Both the position numbers and the translations under genes were made by a program. This document shows positions 1 to 7,902 of a stretch of 59,379 bases of DNA, one piece after another. Each line of letters opens with the position of its first letter. The first letter of the stretch is position 1. The stretch covers positions 1 through 59,379 of the forward strand of contig CAYWEP010000001.1 of assembly GCA_964457405.1 (NCBI GenBank), given 5' to 3'. This stretch comes from CAYWEP01 sp964457405 (GTDB taxonomy: Bacteria > Patescibacteriota > Microgenomatia > Levybacterales > UBA12049). The notes beneath the pieces were generated by a model, which was given only the letters and a program-made list of their open reading frames with translations, was not told the origin of the DNA and made no database searches.

Positions 1-644
1 AGCTCTATCATCACTGAATAACCAGCAAGCCATGCACGGTGACACAAATCAGTTTCTTCAAAGTAAAACAGATAATTCGGATCAAATAATCCACCAACCT
101 CTTCAATCACCTCTCGTTTTGCTAATAGACATGCACCATACGCCGAAAAAATCTCATAAGGCTTTGAATATTTTTTCCTGACAAAATCTTTCCCGTAATC
201 TTTATGATATAAAAATCCAGTGTGTAAGAAGAAGCTCCCCACAGAATTTATTTTTTTGTGCAATGGTGTATTCGGTCTATAAAAAAGCAGGGTCGGCTGA
301 ACTATTCCCACAGACGGATTACGTTGAAGATATGAAACGAGGCCATTTAAAAAATTCTTAGTAACAATACAATCATTATTAAGAAGCAGTACATAGTCTC
401 CTTTGCTTTTTTTGTATCCCAAATTATTCGCTTCCGCAAAACCAAGTTTTCTGTTTGCCTCGACAATTAATTTTACTCGTGGAAATTTTTTCTTAATCAA
501 CTCAATAGACCCATCAGTAGATCCATTGTCAACAACAATAGTTTCGTACAGTTGAAATGAAATAACATTCAATGAATTCAAACATTCTTCGAGATCTTTT
601 TTACCATTGAAATTGACGATTATTATCGATACAAGTGGACTCAT
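1..644 (-). CDS. GT2 family glycosyltransferase (rhamnosyltransferase-like), 3' end beyond window
   Basis: The reading frame is open from an ATG at 644 to the window edge, so about 214 N-terminal residues are visible and the C-terminus is missing. The start reads MSPLVSIIIVNFNG, the classic GT2 opening. DNGSTDGS follows near residue 40. A GFAEANNLGY stretch and LLNND (the DXD-equivalent metal/nucleotide site) lie near residues 85-105. FEETDLCHRAW near residue 200 is the acidic acceptor-side motif. This layout is typical of WbbL-like GT2 enzymes that add rhamnose or related sugars to lipid-linked glycans at the cytoplasmic face; the sugar cannot be read here. It is the last visible gene of a seven-gene minus operon, 11 bases after the GDP-fucose synthase-like gene. 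Confidence 0.85.
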   Translation of the reverse strand, partial: MSPLVSIIIVNFNGKKDLEECLNSLNVISFQLYETIVVDNGSTDGSIELIKKKFPRVKLIVEANRKLGFAEANNLGYKKSKGDYVLLLNNDCIVTKNFLNGLVSYLQRNPSVGIVQPTLLFYRPNTPLHKKINSVGSFFLHTGFLYHKDYGKDFVRKKYSKPYEIFSAYGACLLAKREVIEEVGGLFDPNYLFYFEETDLCHRAWLAGYSVMIE

Positions 645-655
645 TATGAGTAGGA

Positions 656-1585
656 TTATATCCGATGTTGCTGATACCATTCAACCGTCTTTTCTAATCC
701 TTCCCGAAGAGTAGTTCTTGCCACAAACCCAAATTCACGCTCCGCTCTTGATATATCCAATCTCCTCCTTAACTGACCATCCGGCTTCGTGGCATCCCAT
801 TGTATCTTCCCCCTATAGCCGACAAGCTTCATAATGAGATTAGCAACTTCACGAATTGTTGTTTCAATTCCTGTACCTAGATTTACGGGCTCTACCCCAT
901 CATAATTTTCCGTTGCTAATACTATGCCTTCTGCAGCATCTTCAACATATAAAAATTCACGCGTTGCATTGCCAGATCCCCATACAGTAACAAAAGGGCT
1001 CTTTTTTTCGTTTGCTTCAATAACTTTTTTAATCAATGCCGGAATTACGTGGCTCAACTCCCTACTAAAATTGTCCCTTGGGCCATAAAGATTGACGGGA
1101 AGCAGGTGAATTGCACAAGATCCATATTGCTTTCTATATGCTTCTCCTTGAACAATAAGAATTTTTTTAGCCCAGCCGTATGGAGCCGTAGTCTCTTCAG
1201 GATAGCCATCCCAAAGACTTTCTTCTTTAAACGGAATTTGAGGACTCTTCGGATACTCACAAACTGTGCCTATGCTCACAAACTTCTCAACGCCTGCTAG
1301 TCGTGCCGCCTCCATAAGCTCAACGCCCAAAATGAGATTATTGTAGAAAACTTCTCCTGCATGTTCACCTATAAAACCGATTCCCCCTATTTGTGCAGCT
1401 AAATGAATAACAATCTGAGCATCTCCTATCACTTTTCGACAAATATCCCTTTCTCTTAAGTCGTAATCTTTTGATCTTGGAACAAAAATATGCTTTACCC
1501 CGCGCTTCTTAAGTGCCCTGACAACGTATCCCCCTAAAAAACCTCCGCCTCCTGTGACAACGATTTTTTTATCTTCCAGTTTCAT
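656..1585 (-). CDS. fcl: GDP-L-fucose synthase-like NAD(P)-dependent epimerase/reductase
   Basis: The 309-residue protein is a full-length extended short-chain dehydrogenase. TGGGGFLG at residues 11-18 is the Rossmann dinucleotide loop. Y136 and K140 (YGWAKK) form the YxxxK pair, and C109 and H179 fall exactly where the catalytic Cys and His sit in E. coli GDP-fucose synthase (known family knowledge). The family Ser107 is Thr here (GTVC), a conservative change. The family converts GDP-4-keto-6-deoxymannose to GDP-L-fucose by 3,5-epimerisation and 4-reduction. The start overlaps the preceding stop as ATGA, implying translational coupling. A paralog lies at 9132-10097 on the other strand. No GDP-mannose 4,6-dehydratase is visible in the window, so its substrate must come from elsewhere or differ. 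Confidence 0.85.
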   Translation of the reverse strand: MKLEDKKIVVTGGGGFLGGYVVRALKKRGVKHIFVPRSKDYDLRERDICRKVIGDAQIVIHLAAQIGGIGFIGEHAGEVFYNNLILGVELMEAARLAGVEKFVSIGTVCEYPKSPQIPFKEESLWDGYPEETTAPYGWAKKILIVQGEAYRKQYGSCAIHLLPVNLYGPRDNFSRELSHVIPALIKKVIEANEKKSPFVTVWGSGNATREFLYVEDAAEGIVLATENYDGVEPVNLGTGIETTIREVANLIMKLVGYRGKIQWDATKPDGQLRRRLDISRAEREFGFVARTTLREGLEKTVEWYQQHRI

Positions 1586-3291
1586 TTGTTCCTTTCGATA
1601 TCTTGCTTAATCGTACTTCTTACCTTTTCTGTAATATCAATAAATTTCTCGCTTCGTTTTTCCCAGGAGAATGCGATAATCTCATCTGATTTAATATCAT
1701 TCGCTCTCACCGCCGCTGCAAGCTTATCATAGTTGCGAAAATACCCAAACCCTCGTCCATCACAAAAACGATATCCCTCCTCTAATAAATGAAGCAGAAA
1801 TCGACCTTCGTAAATACATCCAGGAAACCTTTCATCTTTTTGATACCACACCATGAGTATCCTTCCAAACCCAATTTGCACAGGTAACATTTTTTCTTTT
1901 TCCTCCATACCATAATATGCACTATCGCTTTGCGTATAAAAAATTGTTCTGTGCGGAAGCTGTGGATAAGACGCTCGGATTGTTGTTAAAAACATTTTTC
2001 GCAGTGCGCTTATTTTCACTATTTTGTCTAAATATGTTCGAATTGTAAAGACGTGACTCAACAGATAAAAACTGAATAAAAAGTACACAACAATTGTAAA
2101 TATTCTATGTTTCGAAAATTTCAAAAGCAGAGAGTATACAATAATTCCCACAAGAATACTTACGCCGATACTTCCGATGTATAAAAACTTAGACTCAATA
2201 ATCGACGCAAAACCGGCATTTCCCAAAACGAAAACATAGGGAGACAGACTGAGGGGCACAAAAGCCATCGCCCATATATATGCTTCTATAGTCTGTTTTT
2301 CTCGCATAATTCTCATGCTTAACACGAGGAGACAAATTATGACTACGGTAATCACATAGGAAACAAGATCATATACTATCGACTGTGCTATGAATGGATT
2401 AGGAATTTTATCAGAAGTTAAAAATTGTGGATATGCTAATCTTACCGCTTCATTTGAGATCTGAATAAGAATCTTTTCAGGAACTAAGCTTCCGGCGAAA
2501 GACTTCATGCTCAGGGAAATTAACCGATAGGGGTATACAGAGATAGAGGGGCGGGAAAAGCCCGTCATATCAGGTGCAGGTACGGTGAAACCAAAGAAAA
2601 GAGGTATCCGGATTAGAATAAAGATAGCGATACTGGTGAGTATTCCATGGGAAAAGGTGCGCAGTAAGTTTTTCCGATCTGACTTAGTGAAGAAATAAAA
2701 TACTACCGGATAAAAAAGGAAGAGAAATATACCATTTTCGTGAAACAGAAGAGATGCGACAAGTGTAAGCATGGAGATGAAGATGTTTCTTTTTCGATGT
2801 TTATCTCGGGCAAGAAATCGCTGGAAAAATATCAAGGAGATAAGAATAAAGGCTGTGGAAATTTCATAGCTATCAGCTGCTGCAACCCACGTAACTGCCT
2901 GATGAGAAATGCTATTAACTGCAAAAAATAGTGCTGCAAACAGAGCAATTTTTCTCTTATTCAGCCAAGATTGAATAAAGTAATAAAGTAAAAATGTATT
3001 AAAAATATGTAAAGTTATACTCAAATATGCATAGGGTTCAAAAGTAGAATAAAAAAATTGATGTGTAAACCAGACGTATATTAGACCCAGAGGAGTAAAA
3101 TGAGAAAAAGCAGTCGGAGGGAAAGAAGACTGAACTATTCCTAACCATCCCTTACTTTGATAATAATTGGCTGAAGCTAATACTTCCCATTCGTCTTGTA
3201 GAAAAAATGTATCTGACAGATTCCAATAGGCAAGACCAACCGCTAAAACTATCAAGGTTAACGCCAAAAAATGAAAACGTACATTAATCAT
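1582..3291 (-). CDS. Multi-span membrane GT-C type glycosyltransferase, family uncertain
   Basis: I choose the ATG at 3291, which overlaps the stop of the preceding methyltransferase as ATGA, rather than an upstream in-frame start at 3393 that would overlap it by 106 bases. The product is about 569 residues with a signal-anchor helix followed by roughly ten hydrophobic segments. Just after the first helix is FFLQDEWEVLA; an acidic DE pair in the first outer loop is the usual catalytic site of GT-C enzymes using polyprenyl-phosphate sugars. A soluble stretch of about 150 residues follows the last helix. It probably transfers a sugar on the outer membrane face, but donor and acceptor cannot be predicted. 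It is coupled to the fucose synthase-like gene downstream (ATGA). Confidence 0.75.
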   Translation of the reverse strand: MINVRFHFLALTLIVLAVGLAYWNLSDTFFLQDEWEVLASANYYQSKGWLGIVQSSFPPTAFSHFTPLGLIYVWFTHQFFYSTFEPYAYLSITLHIFNTFLLYYFIQSWLNKRKIALFAALFFAVNSISHQAVTWVAAADSYEISTAFILISLIFFQRFLARDKHRKRNIFISMLTLVASLLFHENGIFLFLFYPVVFYFFTKSDRKNLLRTFSHGILTSIAIFILIRIPLFFGFTVPAPDMTGFSRPSISVYPYRLISLSMKSFAGSLVPEKILIQISNEAVRLAYPQFLTSDKIPNPFIAQSIVYDLVSYVITVVIICLLVLSMRIMREKQTIEAYIWAMAFVPLSLSPYVFVLGNAGFASIIESKFLYIGSIGVSILVGIIVYSLLLKFSKHRIFTIVVYFLFSFYLLSHVFTIRTYLDKIVKISALRKMFLTTIRASYPQLPHRTIFYTQSDSAYYGMEEKEKMLPVQIGFGRILMVWYQKDERFPGCIYEGRFLLHLLEEGYRFCDGRGFGYFRNYDKLAAAVRANDIKSDEIIAFSWEKRSEKFIDITEKVRSTIKQDIERNK

Positions 3292-4016
3292 TTTATCGCT
3301 TTTATAATTACGACTACTTTTTCTATTGGTTGCAAAAAATGAGCAAGTCTTGAAGCAAAATCTGTTCGTACAGGATATGTTGTAAAAAAACATTGAAATG
3401 ACGTACCAAATACTTCGCTGATACGTGACTTTAATCGTGGAGCAGTAAAAAATGCAATATGGGTATTCGGACTAATAGACAGTAACGGAAATCTTACACC
3501 AAACATAATATTTACTCTCGTAAGATAAAATATAACCTTGGTGATTATGTCTGATCTGTTCGTGATCTCCTCAATGAATATCGCGCCGCCGGGTCGAACA
3601 AGCCGTCGCAGTTCTTTCAGTCCCCTTAACTGGTTTTGTACGGTCTCTTGGTAGTCTCTCCCCACCAAATGGTGGAGTACATCACGGATAATCAGCACAT
3701 CAAAGGATCGGTTTGCAAACCTCGAATGAAGTAATGACCGTAGCCTAAATGATATGTTCTTCGATACAAGATGATTTCGATATTGGGGCAGAATCTCTGC
3801 ATCAGTATACGAAGCCTTGGGATAGTGTTCTTGAAGTATTCCCAAAAGTTGTCCTGCTCCTCCACCAAATTCACAAATCTTTATTTTCTTCTTGAAATTT
3901 TTCTTCCTTAACCAGTCGATAATATAAGGTATGAGCAAAGAGTCAGTCGCCTGTTTTTTTCTCACATAATGGTCTATTTGTTCCTGGAACTGCCTAACAA
4001 CTGTCGGATTCTGCAT
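3288..4016 (-). CDS. Class I SAM-dependent methyltransferase
   Basis: The ATG at 4016 is preferred; the slightly longer frame begins at a TTG at 4022. The 242-residue product has motif I as ICEFGGGAGQ around residue 48 and an acidic post-strand-2 residue in TDAEILPQYR. A motif-IV region reads LIIRDVLHHL near residue 108, and RRLVRPGGAIFIEE follows, as in Methyltransf_11/25 proteins. C-terminal hydrophobic stretches suggest membrane contact. Its place between a GT2 and a GT-C gene suggests it methylates a sugar or glycan intermediate (inference). It overlaps the downstream GT-C gene by four bases. Confidence 0.8.
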   Translation of the reverse strand: MQNPTVVRQFQEQIDHYVRKKQATDSLLIPYIIDWLRKKNFKKKIKICEFGGGAGQLLGILQEHYPKASYTDAEILPQYRNHLVSKNISFRLRSLLHSRFANRSFDVLIIRDVLHHLVGRDYQETVQNQLRGLKELRRLVRPGGAIFIEEITNRSDIITKVIFYLTRVNIMFGVRFPLLSISPNTHIAFFTAPRLKSRISEVFGTSFQCFFTTYPVRTDFASRLAHFLQPIEKVVVIIKAIK

Positions 4017-4037
4017 AAGCAAGTATAGCGACTGTCC

Positions 4038-5063
4038 TTAATTATATAATGATTTGACTGAATCTAATATAAACATTCTTCCCATCTTATCTTTTAAAAA
4101 AGTTATAATCAAAGCATCCACAACTCCAATCGTAATAATTGGTTCCATTAGAAGAACCCAGTCTTTGTGTTTTAAAAACCGAAATAGTCCTCTAGCAGCA
4201 GCGGGAAATAACAGGTTCGCATAAATGACAAATAAAATTAGCTTTAAAACTTCACTCTTTTTATTGGAATTTAGGAAAATATATTCCGAATTCTTATAAT
4301 ATGGAAGAAAATGCATTTTAACGTTACGAACCCTCTTATCGATAAGTTGCTTCAGGCTCTTTACCGTATAATGAACGTATCCGGGATTAGGAACGTAAGC
4401 AAAATAAGGATATCCAGACCTTACACAATTTATTACAAAGTCATGATCAAAGTAATTTTTCGCTTTCCAATTTGGGGTTCTTTTTAGATATTCGACTCTG
4501 TAAAACATTCTCACCGGAGATGGAAGTTTCTCATCAAATTTGCATAAGGCATACCCTTTTCTTTTCTCGATAATTTTACTTTCCACTGTATCTAAAAGAA
4601 ATTCGAGAAAAGGATCACACATTGCAATGTTGTATGTTAGAAAACGAGCAGCCCAGTGCATGTCCGAACTTGGTTTTTCGTCGGTAAATGAAGCAATGAT
4701 TCGATTATCCGCAAGCATTGGTGATACCATATTTTTTAGAAAATCCTTTCCAGCAAGAACGATGTCTGTTTCCAAGGAAAAAATGTAATCTCCTTGTATG
4801 TTGTGTAGTCCCAAAATCCAATTTTTGTAGATATAACCCTTTGGCTGTACGAACACTCTTGCACCAAAACTTTTGGCAACCTTAACCGAATCATCTGTTG
4901 AACCGTCATCGACAAAAACAATGTCAATTTTATCTTGAGGATAATCTTGATTTTTCACTGATCCCAAACACCGCCGGACCCCTTGTGCATCGTTGAAGGC
5001 GACGAAAATGAGGGATATTTTTGGCCATTTGATTTTGGACATATCTTGTGTTTCTTTAATCAT
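4038..5063 (-). CDS. GT2 family glycosyltransferase with C-terminal membrane segments
   Basis: The 341-residue product opens with KISLIFVAFNDAQGV after a short polar leader; Met8 is an alternative start. FVDDGSTDDSV near residues 50-60 is the GT2 nucleotide-binding motif, and SLETDIVL is the DXD-like site. Two hydrophobic stretches near residues 270-330 suggest membrane association, which is common for GT2 enzymes acting on polyprenyl-linked substrates. The ATG overlaps the stop of the carbamoyltransferase gene as ATGA, so the two are likely made together. The sugar specificity is unknown. Confidence 0.85.
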   Translation of the reverse strand: MIKETQDMSKIKWPKISLIFVAFNDAQGVRRCLGSVKNQDYPQDKIDIVFVDDGSTDDSVKVAKSFGARVFVQPKGYIYKNWILGLHNIQGDYIFSLETDIVLAGKDFLKNMVSPMLADNRIIASFTDEKPSSDMHWAARFLTYNIAMCDPFLEFLLDTVESKIIEKRKGYALCKFDEKLPSPVRMFYRVEYLKRTPNWKAKNYFDHDFVINCVRSGYPYFAYVPNPGYVHYTVKSLKQLIDKRVRNVKMHFLPYYKNSEYIFLNSNKKSEVLKLILFVIYANLLFPAAARGLFRFLKHKDWVLLMEPIITIGVVDALIITFLKDKMGRMFILDSVKSLYN

Positions 5064-6871
5064 TGTTTAACTGAAACATTTTCTTTCTTGCTTAACAAAT
5101 AATTCCCTAGTAATAAATTCTCTAATTTTGAAGAACGAAATGTGCGAAGCGCATCAAATGGGGTGCAGACGATAGGTTCGCCATGAATATTAAACGAGGT
5201 GTTTAATAAGGCACCTATACCCGTTATTTTCTTAAACTCGTTAACAATATCATAATATTCCAGGTTCACCTTACGGTCGAGAATCTGTGGTCTGGCGGTA
5301 TAATCGTACGGATGCAATGCTGCGATAAGTTCCTTTCTTGCTCTCTTTTTTGTTTCATATGCAATCATCATATGGGGAGATTTTAGCCCGTGGGGCCTTA
5401 CGAGATACGCATCTGCGTCCTCTTCCAAGATGACAGGTGCAAAAGGCATCCAAAAATCTCGACTCTTTATCTGATCATTAATAGTTTTGATAACTTCTCG
5501 ATCCGAAGGATTTGCCAGGATCGATCGATTGCCGAGTGCGCGCGCTCCGAACTCCATGCGGCCGTCAAATCTGGCAATGATTTTCCCTTCAGACAATAGT
5601 TTGGCAACTACTTTGGCTGGAAAGGCTAGTTTTGTTACATGTATATTCTTATTATTCTTCACAAACGTGCGCACCGCCATGTCAATTTCTCTGTCGGTAA
5701 ATGAAGGCCCAAGATATAATGAAGACAATTGTTTTAGTTGGAACGGGTATCCATGTTTTCTACAGAATGTTTCATATCCATAATACGCCGCACCAATGGC
5801 AGTCGATTCGTCTCCACACGACGGCATAACAAAAAGTTTTTTTACCTCATCCAGACGACTGATCTCCATATTCGCTTTGACGTTCATAAATACTCCACCA
5901 CCTAAAACAACCGTATGAATGTTTGTTTTTTTAATTGCGTTTTTAATAAGAGTAGTGAGAATTTGCTCTGTAAATATCTGGATTCCTGCGGCAATTAGAT
6001 CGAATCGTTTCCTGGCTAAATGCTTTTCAAGAAACCGATAATACGAAAGCGCCGGGATTTTTGAGACTATCTTTAAACCGTCAACCCACATAAGATCATG
6101 AAAAACATTGACTATTGATTGAGCTGATTTCTGATGCGCATACGGAGCCAATCCCATTACTTTGTATTCATGCTCATTTGGTTTCATACCTAAATATTCC
6201 GTCACATATAGGTAAAGCCAGCCCAGAGAATACGCATTGGGTGTTGATGCTATTTCCTGCCATCTGTTTTCCCGAACTGTGTAGATTCTGCTACACACGG
6301 TGTCTCCCATTCCGTCGTTGGTCACCACCAAAACCGGTTCTCGTTTCTCTTCCTGTGCAAACGGGCTCATAAAATAAGCACCGATTGCATGTGCTTGATG
6401 GTGGTCCATAACGTTAATCTCTTTTTGATTTTTGTTAAAAATACGCGCAATAAATACTCGATGCGGCCTCTCCAAAGATAACCAGAGAAACCACAAATAT
6501 GCTGTCTTAATAAACAAGTCGTAGCACCAGTAGAATGCCGGAAAAATTCCCATTAGAGTCATCACGAGTGATCTCATACTTCTGATAATGTGAATAACGG
6601 TTCGACTTACTGAACTCACGGGTTGAGGGGAGGACCCATGAATAAAAAGAGAGAGATTCTTGAAGCCAAAAACAACGGAATCGACATCACTAGGCGAAAC
6701 TTGTGCTTTATTGAGGCAATAATTAATTGCATGCTGTGGATAACCCCATTGCCCCTTCTTTCGGGTAAATCTTTCTTCCGAAGCACAAGCAATTATTTCA
6801 CCATTTTTTAATAGGGCCGCTGATGCAACATGCGATTCATTAATGCCTAGTACATAAATATCTTTTCCCAT
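5060..6871 (-). CDS. NodU/CmcH-family O-carbamoyltransferase
   Basis: The 603-residue protein matches the two-domain carbamoyltransferase family (Kae1/ASKHA-like N-domain plus C-terminal YrdC-like-fold domain). The start reads YVLGINESHVASAAL. The metal-binding motif DHHQAH sits at residues 156-161, LGGGVFMNVKAN lies near residue 325, and GRMEFGARALGNRS near residue 450 is the carbamoyl-adenylate site, with Ala where many members have Pro. The family moves a carbamoyl group from carbamoyl phosphate, via carbamoyl-AMP, to a hydroxyl, for example on Nod-factor sugars or antibiotics. Flanked by GT2 and methyltransferase genes, it most likely decorates a surface sugar here. The ATG at 6871 is 11 bases after the previous gene. 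Confidence 0.9.
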   Translation of the reverse strand: MGKDIYVLGINESHVASAALLKNGEIIACASEERFTRKKGQWGYPQHAINYCLNKAQVSPSDVDSVVFGFKNLSLFIHGSSPQPVSSVSRTVIHIIRSMRSLVMTLMGIFPAFYWCYDLFIKTAYLWFLWLSLERPHRVFIARIFNKNQKEINVMDHHQAHAIGAYFMSPFAQEEKREPVLVVTNDGMGDTVCSRIYTVRENRWQEIASTPNAYSLGWLYLYVTEYLGMKPNEHEYKVMGLAPYAHQKSAQSIVNVFHDLMWVDGLKIVSKIPALSYYRFLEKHLARKRFDLIAAGIQIFTEQILTTLIKNAIKKTNIHTVVLGGGVFMNVKANMEISRLDEVKKLFVMPSCGDESTAIGAAYYGYETFCRKHGYPFQLKQLSSLYLGPSFTDREIDMAVRTFVKNNKNIHVTKLAFPAKVVAKLLSEGKIIARFDGRMEFGARALGNRSILANPSDREVIKTINDQIKSRDFWMPFAPVILEEDADAYLVRPHGLKSPHMMIAYETKKRARKELIAALHPYDYTARPQILDRKVNLEYYDIVNEFKKITGIGALLNTSFNIHGEPIVCTPFDALRTFRSSKLENLLLGNYLLSKKENVSVKQ

Positions 6872-6882
6872 AATAAATTCCC

Positions 6883-7671
6883 CTACTTTTTATACCCTAA
6901 TTTTTTACTCCATACAAAATAGTAAGGATATTTACCAAAATTTAAAACATTCGAGACCATGATTGATTTTCTACGCAAAAGAGAAAGAATATATATTATT
7001 TTTGCCAGCCTCCAAACTTGAAAAAATACCCGAATATTCAAAAAAAATACCCGATTCATTCTCGGCTTATATTGAAATGCCTCTACAAAGAATAAACCGG
7101 CCTTTTCTATCATGCCTATAAACACATTTGGCTCTGAGCCCTGTGAATTTTCAACAAAAAGTACAGATCCATTATCGTTTAAGTGTTTTTTAATGTTTGA
7201 GTAAAAAATTTTATGAATGTTCCAATTATTATCAATATAAAGGATATCTTCACTATGGGCCGTTTTAGAACCGTTAAAATGCGGAGGATTAGAAACAACA
7301 AGATCCCATTTCTCTTTTTCGGGTATATTTTTAAATATATCAGACTTATATAGCTTAACTTTTTTCTCCAGATTATTTCTTTTAACAGTTTCTTCACATG
7401 CCTGAATGGCCAAAGGATTAATATCTATGAGACAGAGAGTATTGCATAATCCATGAGCAAGAAGGGAGAATCCTATGAATCCGGGTCCACTTGCAAATTC
7501 GCAAATACTATCTACTCTCCCGATTTTTTCTCTTGTTATTGCTATAAACTCTTGAGCAAAATATCTGCCTCCACCATCAAGTTGAGGTAAATAGTAAACG
7601 GTAATATTTTTGTAATTGACTTTTTTCCAAGTCAGATTATTTCGCAAATTAAATGTTACGCTTTTCATCAT
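6883..7671 (-). CDS. Class I SAM methyltransferase with NPPH motif (small-methyltransferase fold)
   Basis: The frame extends to a TTG at 7680, but two consecutive ATG codons at 7671 and 7668 are likelier starts (262 residues from 7671). ICEFASGPGFIGFSLL is motif I and LIDINPLAIQACEE the ribose-binding acidic region. WDLVVSNPPHFNG is an (N/D)PPY-type motif IV, typical of HemK/RsmC-like enzymes that methylate planar nitrogens, which is unusual for a sugar methyltransferase. The target is therefore unclear. The gene is strikingly AT-rich, like its divergent neighbour. It is first in the minus operon, with a possible promoter at 7710-7738. Confidence 0.75.
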   Translation of the reverse strand: MMKSVTFNLRNNLTWKKVNYKNITVYYLPQLDGGGRYFAQEFIAITREKIGRVDSICEFASGPGFIGFSLLAHGLCNTLCLIDINPLAIQACEETVKRNNLEKKVKLYKSDIFKNIPEKEKWDLVVSNPPHFNGSKTAHSEDILYIDNNWNIHKIFYSNIKKHLNDNGSVLFVENSQGSEPNVFIGMIEKAGLFFVEAFQYKPRMNRVFFLNIRVFFQVWRLAKIIYILSLLRRKSIMVSNVLNFGKYPYYFVWSKKLGYKK

Positions 7672-7709
7672 AATATACAAAGCTAAAATCAGGCTTGAAC
7701 ATGAATGAT

Positions 7710-7738
7710 AGTATACTGTGTTTGTTGGCTAACTTAAA
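7710..7738 (-). promoter_or_regulatory. Possible sigma-70-type promoter for the minus-strand operon
   Basis: On the minus strand TTTAAG (7733-7738) is followed after 17 bases by TATACT (7710-7715). The predicted start of transcription is about 30 bases before the ATG at 7671. The -35 match is weak; the -10 match is good. No ribosome binding site is visible in the leader. Confidence 0.3.
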
Positions 7739-7785
7739 GCAACACCTCGCGATCTAGAAGCGATCGAAACCCCTAATCGCCTTGA

Positions 7786-7902
7786 TGGAACAGTAAAATT
7801 CAGTTCCTTCTGTGGATGAGATACTACTTTCTAAAAGGGGCGAATTTCAGTACAATCAGCGATGAAGAGCTAAAAGACGCTGAGTGGGCTTATGAAGAAT
7901 AA
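7786..7902 (+). mobile_element. IS30-family transposase remnant (C-terminal fragment)
   Basis: After a TGA at 7783-7785 the plus strand is open for 38 codons to a TAA at 7900. The peptide includes RYYFLKGANFSTISDEEL followed by KDAEWA. From family knowledge this matches the end of the IS30 transposase catalytic domain, which typically reads like LLRQYFPKGTDFS, then an EEL helix, then LNNRPRK. The NNRPRK equivalent appears one frame over as the NNP of the next gene's first residues. No terminal repeats, no intact N-terminus and no DDE site were found, so this is a decayed scrap. It overlaps the presumed start of the downstream GT4 gene. Confidence 0.6.

Noticed and set aside
5060..6871. Kae1/TsaD (tRNA threonylcarbamoyl) assignment for the ASKHA-type protein
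   Set aside because: Length (603 residues), the DHHQAH spacing and the C-terminal RMEFGxRALGNRS segment identify the NodU/CmcH carbamoyltransferase family instead.
6883..7671. PrmC/HemK release-factor methyltransferase
   Set aside because: The motif is NPPH rather than NPPY and the N-terminal helical domain of PrmC is absent; only the fold family can be claimed.
7710..7717. Palindrome AGTATACT as an operator
   Set aside because: It is eight bases long, expected by chance in AT-rich DNA, and better explained as a -10 box.
7787..7807. Hairpin GGAAC/GTTCC as a terminator or regulator
   Set aside because: The stem is only five pairs with an 11-base loop, has no U-tract, and lies inside the IS30 remnant reading frame.
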